From: Cordia subcordata
Taxonomy: Eukaryota > Streptophyta > Magnoliopsida > Boraginales > Cordiaceae
Length of the DNA: 64,000 nucleotides
Assembly (NCBI GenBank): GCA_028554755.1
Contig: JAPTOF010000001.1
Location: 35,979,501-36,043,500 of the forward strand
Direction of reading: 5' to 3'
Made by a program: the position numbers and the translations under genes. Positions 38,567 to 49,683 of the stretch are shown one piece after another. How positions within the stretch are numbered: position 1 is the first letter of the stretch; each line of letters begins with the position of its first letter. The notes beneath the pieces are model-generated. The model was not told the DNA's origin, did not search any database, and saw nothing but the letters and a program-made list of their open reading frames with translations.

Positions 38567-39005
38567 TCATTGAGTTGTGGCTCAAGTGCGAAGCCCAAGC
38601 CCATATTGAAATTAGGAAAGAATATTAACGAGAGTCAAAATTCTTGTTACGGTAAGAGTTTTAGTTATGGTAAAATTGATAAGAATAGGAAACCTTTGTC
38701 TTGGAGGATAAAGAAGTCTTCTCTATAAATAGGACTCCAGTCTTAGTTGTTTGAACAATTTTGTGTCTTACAATAGGTCTAATTGAGAGAGAAAGAGAGA
38801 GCCATTATAAGAATACTATAAGAGAGGGTTTAGACTTTTTGGACCGTACAAAAAGTCCTACTGAGTGTGTAACTCTTTTCTATTAGTGGAGGTTTTCGTG
38901 AACGTAGGCAGGCCCCGAACCACATTTATTTGTATGTTTTCTTTCTCATTATTCATGTTTTAATTCTGCTACGTGTGTGTGCTTACGCGTCCTAATTTCC
39001 TAATA
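38567..39005 (+). repeat. 3' LTR of the copia element
   Basis: Aligns with the left LTR from TTGTGGCTCAAGTG to TTTCCTAATA. Over the first 150 aligned bases I count about 26 substitutions, all transitions; later parts also have small indels. Confidence 0.85.
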
Positions 39006-39395
39006 AACACTTAATTGGACTTAGAATTCGAGCCACAATTTAATAAGTTCACATTTGATTGAGCTTAAAATTCGAAACCAAACCCAATAAGTTCCATTTT
39101 AACTAGGGTCTACAATGAGATTTTACCATATAATATATACTAAATGAAAGCAAGAGCCGGCTAAATCATTCTTCTTCTACCCAAATTTCAAACATCATTT
39201 GTCAATATTTGATTCATCATATATATCATGCAAACGTGGTATATTTTGACTCTATACTTATCAGTACATGTTTATTTTTTAGCGTCCTTATGTATAAAAA
39301 AATGAACAAAAGGATTCAATTTCATCGAAAATATAAATAAAAAAAGATAGGTTAATGTGAACGAGTTATATACATACATATATATATATATATAT

Positions 39396-39664
39396 ATATT
39401 GTTTTGTTTGTTATAATTTTATTTTAACATACTCATCTTATTAAAATTAATGTACATCATTTAAGACATCTTATCATATGCATTCAATAAAAACTCAAAA
39501 AAAATATACTTTTTATATTATAAGAAATAAGCAATCCATCCTATCTTATTTTTTACAACTATAGAATACATGGTGCATGTGATAAAATATCTTAAATCTT
39601 ATAAACTATCTCTAAATTTTAATAGGATAAACATCTTAAAATAAGATCATTCTAAACACAATAA
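39396..39664. mobile_element. Possible Tourist-like MITE related to 54528-54813
   Basis: The left end TTGTTTTGTTTGTTATAAT and the reverse complement of the right end, TTGTGTTTAGAATGATCTTA, are similar. GACATCTTATCA and ATAAAAACTCAAA inside also occur in the 54.5-kb MITE. It directly follows an (AT)n tract, so the left boundary and TSD are unclear. Confidence 0.5.
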
Positions 39665-40139
39665 TAATCCAGCTTAAATATTGTAAGTCCAACAATATAT
39701 TGGCAACCTATTAATTAGGTTAATGTTTTTTCTGGCATGATAACTTCAATTAAAAGTCCATTAATAATGAAATCTCAAAATTACATTTTCTACCCAAAAT
39801 ATATCTTCTTAGATAGTCTTTTTATGGGGAATAACCCAAAACCTTATGAGGTAATTTTATATTTTATAATTTTTCTATACGTGAGGAATATATTTCAATA
39901 CCCCATGTATGACAAGCGATAAGAACCAAATCAAGAACTAAGAATAGGATAAAACTCAAATGAGCTAATCAAGAATCCCGCAATAACAACTGAGAGAATT
40001 AAGAACCAAAAACTCACACAAGACAAGAGACGAGTCAAATTAATCTAAAAAATATACGATTAAAATTAACAATGAAACCCGTGCACTACTTGTACAACAT
40101 AGAAAATGAACCAATGTTAGGCGCGTGACATTGGGGGCT

Positions 40140-40423
40140 AGGCACGTGACGTGAGTGGTCTCGGTGAGACACATCTGACACAAAAGGAAAAGAAAATAGT
40201 GGCGGGGTGAATGAAAAGGGTTATAGTTAGTTACAGGCGGTTAAAGTCCTCAGCAGTTAGATAAAAGTAACTAAAGTTAAAAAACTGCCTAAAGGTTAAC
40301 TTTAAACCTAACCATGGTTAAAAGAGGTAGTTGTGAAACGGTCGTTAAACTTAACGTGCCACGCAATAAATACAATTAAAAAGAAAAAGGGAAAAAAAAA
40401 AAAGAAGCCCAAGTCTATAAATA
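40140..40423 (+). promoter_or_regulatory. Pectate lyase promoter: G-box, MYB-type sites and TATA box
   Basis: TATAAATA at 40416-40423 lies 74 bp before the ATG. A G-box CACGTG at 40143-40148 abuts a second ACGT core (GTGACGTGAG). From 40215 to 40365 there is a dense set of GTTA/TAAC cores, including CGGTTA and CAGTTA that fit the CNGTTR MYB consensus, and CCTAACC. The TATA call is good; the factor assignments are inference. Confidence 0.6.
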
Positions 40424-40496
40424 GACCCGCGTCACTCTGAGAATCTTAGTGAGAGAAACCATTTTCACAGAGAGAAAGAGAGACAGAGTAAAGAAA

Positions 40497-43400
40497 ATGG
40501 CGATGTTAACGGGGAAGACGAAGCAATGTGCTTCAGTTTCCATGTGTTTTTTGGTTATGGCTTTGCTTTTCTTTGGTACAACAATGGCTGCCAGAGCTGT
40601 ACGCCACGATGATGCTCCAACTTCACACGTTAGGTACATAATATGTATATATGTGTGTGTGTGTGTGTGAAGTGTAGAATTATACGTTTGTGTAAAGCTC
40701 AGCTGATGAAGCTAGAAATGCCGCCACTGAAGCTTGTTGGAGCTTTTACTTTTGGCTGCAAAAATCCAGAAAAACACGTATATGCATATGTATACATATA
40801 CATATATACGTATAAGCAAGTACCAAAGTGTGCTCTGTGTGTTTACAGCTTCATAAGTTATTATTATTGTTGTTTATTTCTTCTTTTCTTTGCGGGAAAA
40901 TGCAGGCTCTGTTTTGGCTTTAATGAGCTTCTTTTTTTTTTTGGCATCTTCAGAGCAATTTTCCCCTAATTTTGTTCTTGATTTCATCTGCATTTTCCGT
41001 GTTTTTGTTGCAACGAAAAATTTCCTAGTTTCTTTTTTCAGATTTTCACCTTTCGTTGCGTAATTTTTAAGATTCTTTGCTTGTTTTCACGCAATCACGT
41101 TTTATTTACGTGAAAAAATCTCTGTTCTGTGCCTGCATTATCCTAGCAGAACCCAAATTTAATTGAATAAATTTATTTTTTCTATTTACTTTATTTATCT
41201 CTTTGCGTTGATATTGTAGCGCTATGGAAAAAAAGAAGCTGGAGAGTGCTCACAACTCAACAATGGCGGCGAGGTATTAACTCAGTAAACCAACTCAGTT
41301 ACTATATACAGTATATAGTACCTATTTCTATTTCTCTTTGTTATAGAACTGAGTCAACTCGGTCAGCATTCTCTTACATTCTCTTCAAACGAATCTAAAC
41401 CGTCCATTTCCAATTCAACTAACCCTTGGATTCCTTCTTTTTATCCATATGCATAACAACCTCAGTTAACAGAATCAATCTCAGTTTCCAAATTTTGATT
41501 CTCGAAATTCCAGAAATACCCTTGGAAGAACTACTTTATGTCAGATGCGCCAATAAACTGAAACAATTCAATGGCATTTTTGGTAAATTAGTTCTCCTTC
41601 TTCTTATTCCACTTTCTGGCTTCTGCTGCCTGAATTGTTGGACAAGAAAATGTCGGTTGCTACACACCCTTGTGAAATTCCCAATATGCCCCTCGTCAAT
41701 TTTCTTTTTGCCCAAATGGGTCCCCTGCAAAGTATGCCAAAAGTACTTTTAACTGAGCACACTGATTGGTCATATAGAGAAATGACAATAGTAATCATGG
41801 GTTCGGATTCTTTCCTAACTTTTTATTAGAACGTACAATTATTTGTTCGGTAACATTATTATTTGCCATCTCGTTTTCTTATAACATTATAATTGTATCA
41901 TCTCGCAGCATCATTTAATGGTAGTTGTGGTATTTCATTCATAATGGGGCATGTGATGGTGAATCAGGTTGGCAGAGGTTGAGGAGGCTTTGGATGAACA
42001 TGCAGTGGATGACCCAGAAGAGATTGCTTCCATGGTTGATATGTGGGTTGCTTCCGTCTCTCTTCTGCTTTTCTCTTCTCTTCTCTCATCTCATCTCTCT
42101 TTTTTTTTTTTTTTTTTCTCTGTTGATTCCTTTTTGCTCTTTTTGGTGGTTCTCTCTTTATTAATGTGTGTAAATGAAAGTGCGCAGTAAGTGAACATGG
42201 GATCTTTTTGTTGTTAAGAGTAGTTCTTTCATGTGGTCCTTGAACACCCCCTCGTTTGATAGCAGCATCTTGCACACTTATATATACCCAACCCACACAC
42301 TAGTACAATTACCCCCGATAGCTACATTCTGTTTTCTCTCTCTCCTTTCTTTTTTTTTTTCTTTTTTTTTTCGTTCTTTTTGATAATGTGAAATGTAGCT
42401 CCCAATGGCTCAAAATTGAGTAATGCTCATAGGTTATAAAGAATGTTATACAAAATCGTTCAATTTTTGGGTGTAACATTTTTAATAGTCTAAAGGGTAT
42501 TAATGGAGAGTTATATTAGTTTGTCAGTGAAAATGTTTCAAATCGAAATGTACCAAAATTATTTTTAAAAATTCAAAATTTCCAGGATGGGGAATAATTC
42601 ATTTGGGAGTTTCATCAATAGCTATTTATAGCATTCTCATTATGTGATTTCCAAAAGAAGGCATGAAATACCATGTTCTCTGTCCTGTTTGTCATGTTCT
42701 TTCAGCTAGTCCACATGCAACCAGTCTTGTGCAATTTAATTTCTTCTTTATTAGCTGTACTTTATTGCAAGTGAATACTGAAGTGAAAGGTTTTACATAT
42801 CTTGATTATTTTGGTAGATGTCTCAAATGTTTAAACCTGCCCATTTTCTATATCTTTTGTTATCCAACTGCTAGCTTTTTGTCATGTTATGTTTAATCTA
42901 TCACAATCTGTAAAGTTATTGTTTGACTGTAGTCACTGACTAATTTATTTTTGAAATGGGTGTGTGTGTTTGAATGTGATATTTTACATATATATTTTTC
43001 TGCACTTATCCATGTGCCTGCTAAGAAAAGTGGCCAGAGATATGAGCAATTTATTTATGCTTGCACTCATGTATGTGGTTAATTCTCACTTCTTTAGAAT
43101 CTTGGATCCTATCTCTTCCACGTGATAGCATCAGCCATGTGTGGCCAGAATAAAGAAAAGAGTGCCTGTAAGCATTTTGCTTGCTCCCATGTACCCGATA
43201 GTTAACCAAGAAGCTAATCCATTGATAGGAATGACCAAAATTGCCGCCCTCATAAAGTGATAGAATTTCTTCTTCCTCAGCAAAAACACGTTACAGATGA
43301 AAGAGATGGGAATTTTGGATGGGATGTGGTACCATCTGTTAGTGCATATACTTCTACCCATTCGCTTTTTCGAGGTAGTAAATTCAAGAAATAATTAAAT

Positions 43401-44951
43401 CAAGTTGTTACATGTCTCTATCATGAGACAGGGTGTCAAAATATTTTGATACCACAAAGTAAATTACCCTGAAGGAAATAATAGTTAACCAACAATTGAG
43501 CATGCAGTGACAAACTTGGCAAAGGGACACAACTAATTGTAACTCAGCTTGTATGTTGATGAAATGAATTTTAGTAATCATGTTCATACTACATCCTTGA
43601 TAGTGATTGCAATTTTGATGTTATTTTGATTAACAGAAGCATTAAGAACAGCACTGAGAGAAGAAAACTGGGATTTTTCACGTGTGGAACTGGGAATCCT
43701 ATTGATGACTGCTGGCGCTGTGACTCCAATTGGCAAAGGAATCGCAAGCGTCTTGCTGATTGTGGCATTGGTTTTGGACGCAATGCCATTGGTGGCCGCG
43801 ATGGTCGATTCTATGTTGTCACTGATCCTGGTGACGATGACCCTGTTAACCCAAAACCAGGAACTCTTCGACATGCTGTTATCCAGGACACGCCTCTCTG
43901 GATTGTGTTCAAGCGTGACATGGTGATTACACTGAAGCAAGAACTGATAATGAACAGCTTCAAGACCATTGATGGCCGTGGTGTCCATGTCCACATTGCT
44001 AATGGAGGGTGCATAACAATCCAATTTGTTACTAATGTTATCATTCATGGTCTGCACATCCATGACTGCAAACCCACGGGAAATGCCATGGTGCGGAGCT
44101 CACCATCCCATTATGGTTGGAGAACCATGGCTGATGGTGATGCCATTTCCATCTTTGGCTCAAGCCACATATGGGTTGATCATAATTCACTCTCTAACTG
44201 CGCTGATGGCCTCGTTGATGCTGTTATGGGCTCAACTGCAATTACCATTTCAAACAATTACTTCACCCACCACAATGAGGTGTGTTCTTGAGCCCTCTTT
44301 CAAAGAGCAATTTCGATGCAAGTTACCTCTAGCTGTAGACTACTAGATCTCAAGTGTCAATTTTGAATGATAACAGGTTATGCTGCTGGGGCATAGTGAC
44401 TCTTATCTCAGAGACAAGCAAATGCAAGTGACAATTGCCTACAACCACTTTGGGGAGGGTCTCATTCAGAGGATGCCTAGGTAATTTTTTCATATAAACT
44501 GGGTGCTGATGATTTATGGTATCGATAATTATCAAATACTCATCAGCTTCTTAAAAATTGAAATAAGATGACAACTTTTCTGAATTGCAGGTGTAGGCAT
44601 GGGTATTTCCATGTGGTGAACAATGACTACACTCACTGGGAGATGTATGCCATTGGTGGAAGTGCAGATCCCACCATTAACAGCCAAGGCAACAGATACC
44701 TTGCACCAACCGATCCCTTTGCAAAGGAGGTTACAAAGAGGGTTGACACAGCTGAGGGCCAATGGAAGAGCTGGAACTGGAGGTCTGAGGGTGATCTAAT
44801 GCTTAATGGTGCCTATTTCACTCCCTCTGGAGCCGGAGCCTCGGCCAGCTATGCTAGAGCTTCAAGCTTAGGCGCCAAGTCTTCATCCATGGTCGCCTCA
44901 ATTACTTCTGGCGCAGGTGCACTTGGCTGTCGCAGGGGCCACCCATGCTAG
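40497..44951 (+). CDS. Pectate lyase (polysaccharide lyase family 1)
   Basis: Calcium-dependent enzyme that cleaves de-esterified pectin by beta-elimination in the cell wall. Exons: 40497-40633, 41220-41273, 41968-42042, 43637-44279, 44377-44480 and 44591-44951. All introns are GT/AG and the exons join in frame to 457 residues, normal for plant members. A signal peptide covers about residues 1-32 ([21 protein letters not shown]). An N-terminal segment ([19 protein letters not shown]) precedes the beta-helix domain. Conserved motifs include [21 protein letters not shown] (267-271, calcium and substrate region) and RMPRCR (335-340), the RxPxxR motif with the catalytic arginine. The C-terminus is [11 protein letters not shown]. 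The ATG chosen is the first after the TATA box; an upstream in-frame GTG at 40449 is not a plausible start. It converges with the ITPase gene. I do not assign a subfamily number; the order of neighbours suggests the At4g13710 orthologue. Confidence 0.95.
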
Positions 44952-47900
44952 CAAATGCAATCAGTTACAGGAAGATGAAACCGTCTTTTCTTTTTCCCCT
45001 CCCCCTTTTCAGTTTTTTCCGGCCTTTTTTTCCCAAAAAATATCCAATTTTAGTCTCATATATGATGCATATTACATCCTCATATCCATGTTATTACCTC
45101 ATTATTTGTCAAGTCCATCTGTATGTTCATTTGATATTGGCAAGTGTACATTTTTTACACATGCCAATTCATGCCCCGTTGGTTTCTCTTATGTCATCCT
45201 CTCTTTGTTGTTGCTCAACCTCGGCCTGCTTCAAATGAAAGAAACCAATGGCTTTCTGAAGCAGGTACGGAAGCGTTGTTCATGTCCTTGTCCATCCATC
45301 ATCTTAACCACCGTATGACCCCCTTCTTCTGCTGTCTCAGTCTCTGCTCTCCATCACAGCTGGTCTTGGCTTTTGAGTTTGCATGTAGAAACTGAATGGT
45401 TTTTGTAATTGTTTCTTTTCACTTTGGCTTTTAGCTTCATTGAGTCATACAAGCTATATTGTGAATGTCAAAAACTTTTGTAATAGATTATGAATATTGA
45501 ATAGCAGCAGGAGCAAGCTAAGCAATTGTCTCCTTGGTGCATTATTCCTGTTTCATATAGTATTTGATTTCTGACCTCTTTTCTTTATACTTTTTTTTCC
45601 TGATGATACTTGTAATTATTATTACACCATGTGCACTTAACGATTGATTGCGATATTTGCCTTAATGATGATTTGTTTTCATTATTAATGATATATCAGA
45701 AATCCGATATACTATCGACCAATAACTTGACAATTTAATATTCTCGATAATCAAATCAAATCGAACTAAGCCTTCTTCCATTAGGTTGGACGCGTGGCAT
45801 TTTAATCGATCAGTGCAGATTTACTTATACTATGAGACTCAATAAATTTTACATTGGTTTACAATAGAACATCACTATTGAAATGTTTATCACAATGTTT
45901 TCAATTATAGTGCTGTACTTGAAAGCCAAAATGAATTGTGGGTAGTGAGATTTCGTATCATATTGTCGGCTGTGTAAAATTGTGATGAGAAAAATCGTTG
46001 ACACGAGGCTGTTATCACACAACTCTGCCAGCTGAGGGACCACGTACAACTTTGCTGCATTGGACTACATACTTTTCACCTATTGCTTTAATTATTTTCA
46101 TATAATTAGCGCTTTTTAAAATTTCTTATCCAGTGTTTATCGATCTATTTATTTTTAATAGCAAACAATGAATTTAATTATGAATCTTTTAAAATTTATA
46201 AGCAAATTCCAGTTTAAGCATTAACTGATTGGAAAGTTAAATTCTCAAATTAACAATAATTAACTTACTCTCTTATGTGACATCTCTCATAGTTCTTGAA
46301 TATATATATTTATATAAGTCAAGTGCATCACATGCACAGTTTCGTCACCGACCAAAATTCCGATGTCTATATAGGAAGTTCCAAACTACGAGAGTCGTGC
46401 TATTCCTTCTTTTGACTATGTGATTGTGTGAATGTTCTTTCTTACAAGTAAATATTAGTATTATCTTGTTATAAGTCAAGTATAACTTATAATCAATTTG
46501 TGCTTATCTATCAAGTGCGATAAGCTGATTCCATATTTGGTCTTGAGGAATAGATGAGGGCATTTTGATCTAACCTTTTTTGCTAACCAATTAACCACCT
46601 TGTTCGTCAATCTGATCAAAACATGATTGGCACTTAATCGTGTATAGAAGCGATATTAGATTTGCCATTTTGTGGATTATAATGCTCTATGCGATGCAAG
46701 GTTAAACAAACATCCATTTCAAGAAAACAAGATGAACCCATCAATAATGGTGACCATAAAGCGAATTAACTCTACAGGTTGGCCCCTAGGGTGTGATCTA
46801 AGTTTGATTAATTCACGTGTGGGATGACTAGACCCCCGACCTATGCATGTGAGTTTGGCCCCATATTGCATGTGAGGCAAATTTTTTAATTTTGGGCCCT
46901 TCTTAATGCAGAAGCCAACTAGCATACACTGCTGGGCACATGTAGAGATAGATGCATGTTATCTAATTTGGCCTTTGTAAATAATGAGCCCCAGCCTTGG
47001 GGCTGTCAGCCACAACCATGGCTGCCTAATAGGTTCAAGATTTTGGTGGCAGCGGCAGCATCATTCACTTTCATGCAACCTTATACACTACAATTTGCCC
47101 TTTCACATGTATGTTTTTGCTCAGGTCATGGCGGTGAGTTATTTACTAGTCAGCACGACCATAATTCTTCTTGCTTTCGAGGGAAGAACTTTAATGATTT
47201 CAATCCCAACTACTAGTCTGCTTTTATATTAAGGCTAATCAAGTAGCTTAAAAGCTTAAGTTTGTGATAAGCTGCCACTATAAATTGAACACAAATCTCA
47301 TAAAGAACTAATGTGAGAGGGACGCCAGATTCCCTCGGAGCTTGACTTTGATATCACCTATAATGCTTGAGACCTACCTACTTGTCTATCTTCATAATTG
47401 AGTCTAATCAACTAGCCTAAAATGTTTAACCAACTATTAGCTTGCCTTCAAATTAAGTCTAATCAACTTGTCCAAACGACTAAAACTCGTGATAATAGTA
47501 ATACTAAGCTCGTGCCATTATCAACTAAACCTAATCTCACAAAGAACTGATATAAGAAAAACGATACCAGAGCCATTTAGACATTAATTGAGATTAAAAA
47601 GGTTTTAAATATATGCAACTCTTAAGGTAATTTTAGGCTGAAAAACCAATCTAGCCCACATTACAAACTATTTTCTCTATGAGTACTAATTATGTGATTG
47701 TTTAGCGTCCATGGAACAAAAAATCCTAAATACAATCCCCAGTAGCAGTTGATATCAAACTCAATTAATGAGGTGGGTTATATATGCACGTATCAGCTGC
47801 AACTAAGTATAGTGACATTGTGTTAGATCTCAGACAAGGTCTATTAAGGTTGTTTCTGTTAGTTTGAATGATAGTACCCTACGGAAAGGTTAATGTCTTA

Positions 47901-49683
47901 ATGGCAGTTGGAGGAGTATAATGACTATTAACATGCCTTAAATCATTGATGCAATGCTTTAACCGTTGACGCAAAGAGCAAAAGTTTTCTTCATGTAAAT
48001 GAAGGTAATATATCATAAAAGGGATAGTCAAAAACTTATATAAAGTAAGAATGGCGAGCGTTAATAAATTTATATAGTTAACCTTACCTAGTAAATAATA
48101 CATGAGATATGGATAAAAATAAAGCACCACGCACGATAAATTAACAACTTCCTCTACCTCAAAATTCAAACGCAAACTCAAACTAAAATTGAAACAGAGA
48201 AAATATATTGTCACAAAAACAGTACACTAATCAAATTGTGTTTGAAATCATATCCGAGGAAAAATTTTGGATATAGACCACAAGCTTGAAACGAATTAGT
48301 CTATAAGGTCGAGAAGTCTTTATAATATTAGACAACACCAATAAAGTTTGAAATCCATATGAACTAAAGTTGGTCATGGATTACTTAACTCTACCCTCCT
48401 TCATCTGGACAACAAACCGTATTAATGAATGGAAGATCAAGACAGAAACAGATGCTACCCAAGAGGAATAAATCAGAATTACTAGTATGACAACCTAAAG
48501 TGTGAACCTAAGGAATGAGATCACCCACAGCAAGTAATGGGCCTATCCAACAAAATATAGACTATTGAAGAGGTCGACGTAGAGTAAATTAGCTAAGTGC
48601 TAGTGTTTTACCATTGGGAAGGCTCAGAATTTGTAGATTTGGATCCCTTCATAATGTTATACCATGATGAAGAAACCCGAACCGAATTCGACAAAAACTC
48701 ATATCTTCACTGAAGAGAAGACAATATTGGACAGAATTTGTGAATTTGAGTCTCAACAAATAGACTACGTTTTTATGGACCAGAAGCAGATGACCAAACC
48801 ATGCGACTTTGCCCAGACCTGAAGGTGCTGGAAACATATGGTTTTATATGACAGATGAAAAGCTTTAACAGGACAACAGTCTTATGTCAGGTGATTCTAC
48901 ACCCGTACGACTAGGACCACCGGTATCAGATTTCGTTCAGCCATTTTCGGTTCGTTCAACATCGTTTAAGGGCCACTAGAAAGGAAATAATAAAATACCA
49001 TTTGGGGTTCCTAATGCAGTAACTTCTTTCATGATCTTACCCCAGGAGATGTATGCGATAGTTGAAACTACAGTCTTCTATCATTCATAAGCAGCAGTTT
49101 CAGACATCTCTTGTAAATTGGTTTCTCACCCTCCGTTTTCTTTATCACGAGTCCTATGCCACAACATAGCTGCATAAATGTCTAAATGATGCTCAATGCA
49201 AATTAAAGGGAATGTAACTTACAACTTCTCTGCAAAAAACTGATGCTACCCTAATCTACACAGGGAAGGAAAAGAGAAGTGAATAACCAACACAAGACCT
49301 GTAATGCAACAAAACATAATGCGAGGGAACACAAACTATTGAAAGGAAATAAAATTTCTCCCTGAAACATCTCATACTTGGATTCTCTTGTCATCCCATC
49401 TTTAAGAACCTGCCCATCGATTCCTGTTCTTATATGTGCTTCAATGATATATAATGTTCAATACATTATATAGGCATAAATATAGTTTCCAGAAAGGAAC
49501 AAACAGATCAATTCAACTACGAAACCCAAGACTCAACCAGAAGTTCTATCAGTAAGGTCTCTCAAGTTCCGGCAGACAACTTCTCTAACACCCCTTTGTT
49601 AACTTGTATAGTAAGTTATCTAAATGCTTCAAAGTCTTTGCATTTTCCCCATGAATCCAGATATAATACCAAAACCACAAAAT
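44952..49683. other. Intergenic region between convergent pectate lyase and ITPase genes
   Basis: The first several hundred bases are probably pectate lyase 3' UTR and the last few hundred ITPase 3' UTR. Overlapping frames at 44917-45395 are T-rich chance frames in the UTR. Frames at 46956-47232, 47879-48214 and 48649-48837 match nothing I know. No bounded transposon was found. Confidence 0.5.

Larger units (their letters stand above)
36308..39005 (+). mobile_element. Non-autonomous Ty1/copia LTR retrotransposon (gag-protease only)
   Basis: Two LTRs (36308-36760 and 38567-39005) bound 1.8 kb of internal sequence. Just after the left LTR is TGGTATTAAGAGC, a primer-binding site matching initiator tRNA-Met (usual TGGTATCAGAGC). 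Just before the right LTR is the polypurine tract GTGGGAGAA. A 5-bp direct repeat, GACAC / AACAC with one mismatch, flanks it. The interior has gag with a zinc knuckle and a protease-like piece but no integrase, reverse transcriptase or RNase H. It resembles the TR-GAG class of short gag-bearing retrotransposons. Stops and frameshifts show it is dead. Confidence 0.85.

Noticed and set aside
40449..40496. N-terminal extension of the pectate lyase frame by 16 codons
   Set aside because: The extension opens with GTG, lies at the expected transcription start, and would bury the signal peptide.
41964..42296. 110-codon minus-strand frame over pectate lyase exon 3
   Set aside because: Low-complexity Lys/Glu/Arg stretch from a poly-T/CT tract in the intron; antisense to a well-supported exon.
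43584..44063. 159-codon minus-strand open frame
   Set aside because: Antisense shadow of pectate lyase exon 4, which has strong conserved motifs in the sense frame.
44917..45395. Overlapping frames of 83-133 codons after the pectate lyase stop
   Set aside because: T/C-rich 3' UTR sequence in three overlapping frames with no family match; the lyase ends normally at its C-terminal Cys.
46956..47232. Two overlapping 82-86-codon frames
   Set aside because: No recognisable motif, no promoter, and both frames have similar chance-like composition.
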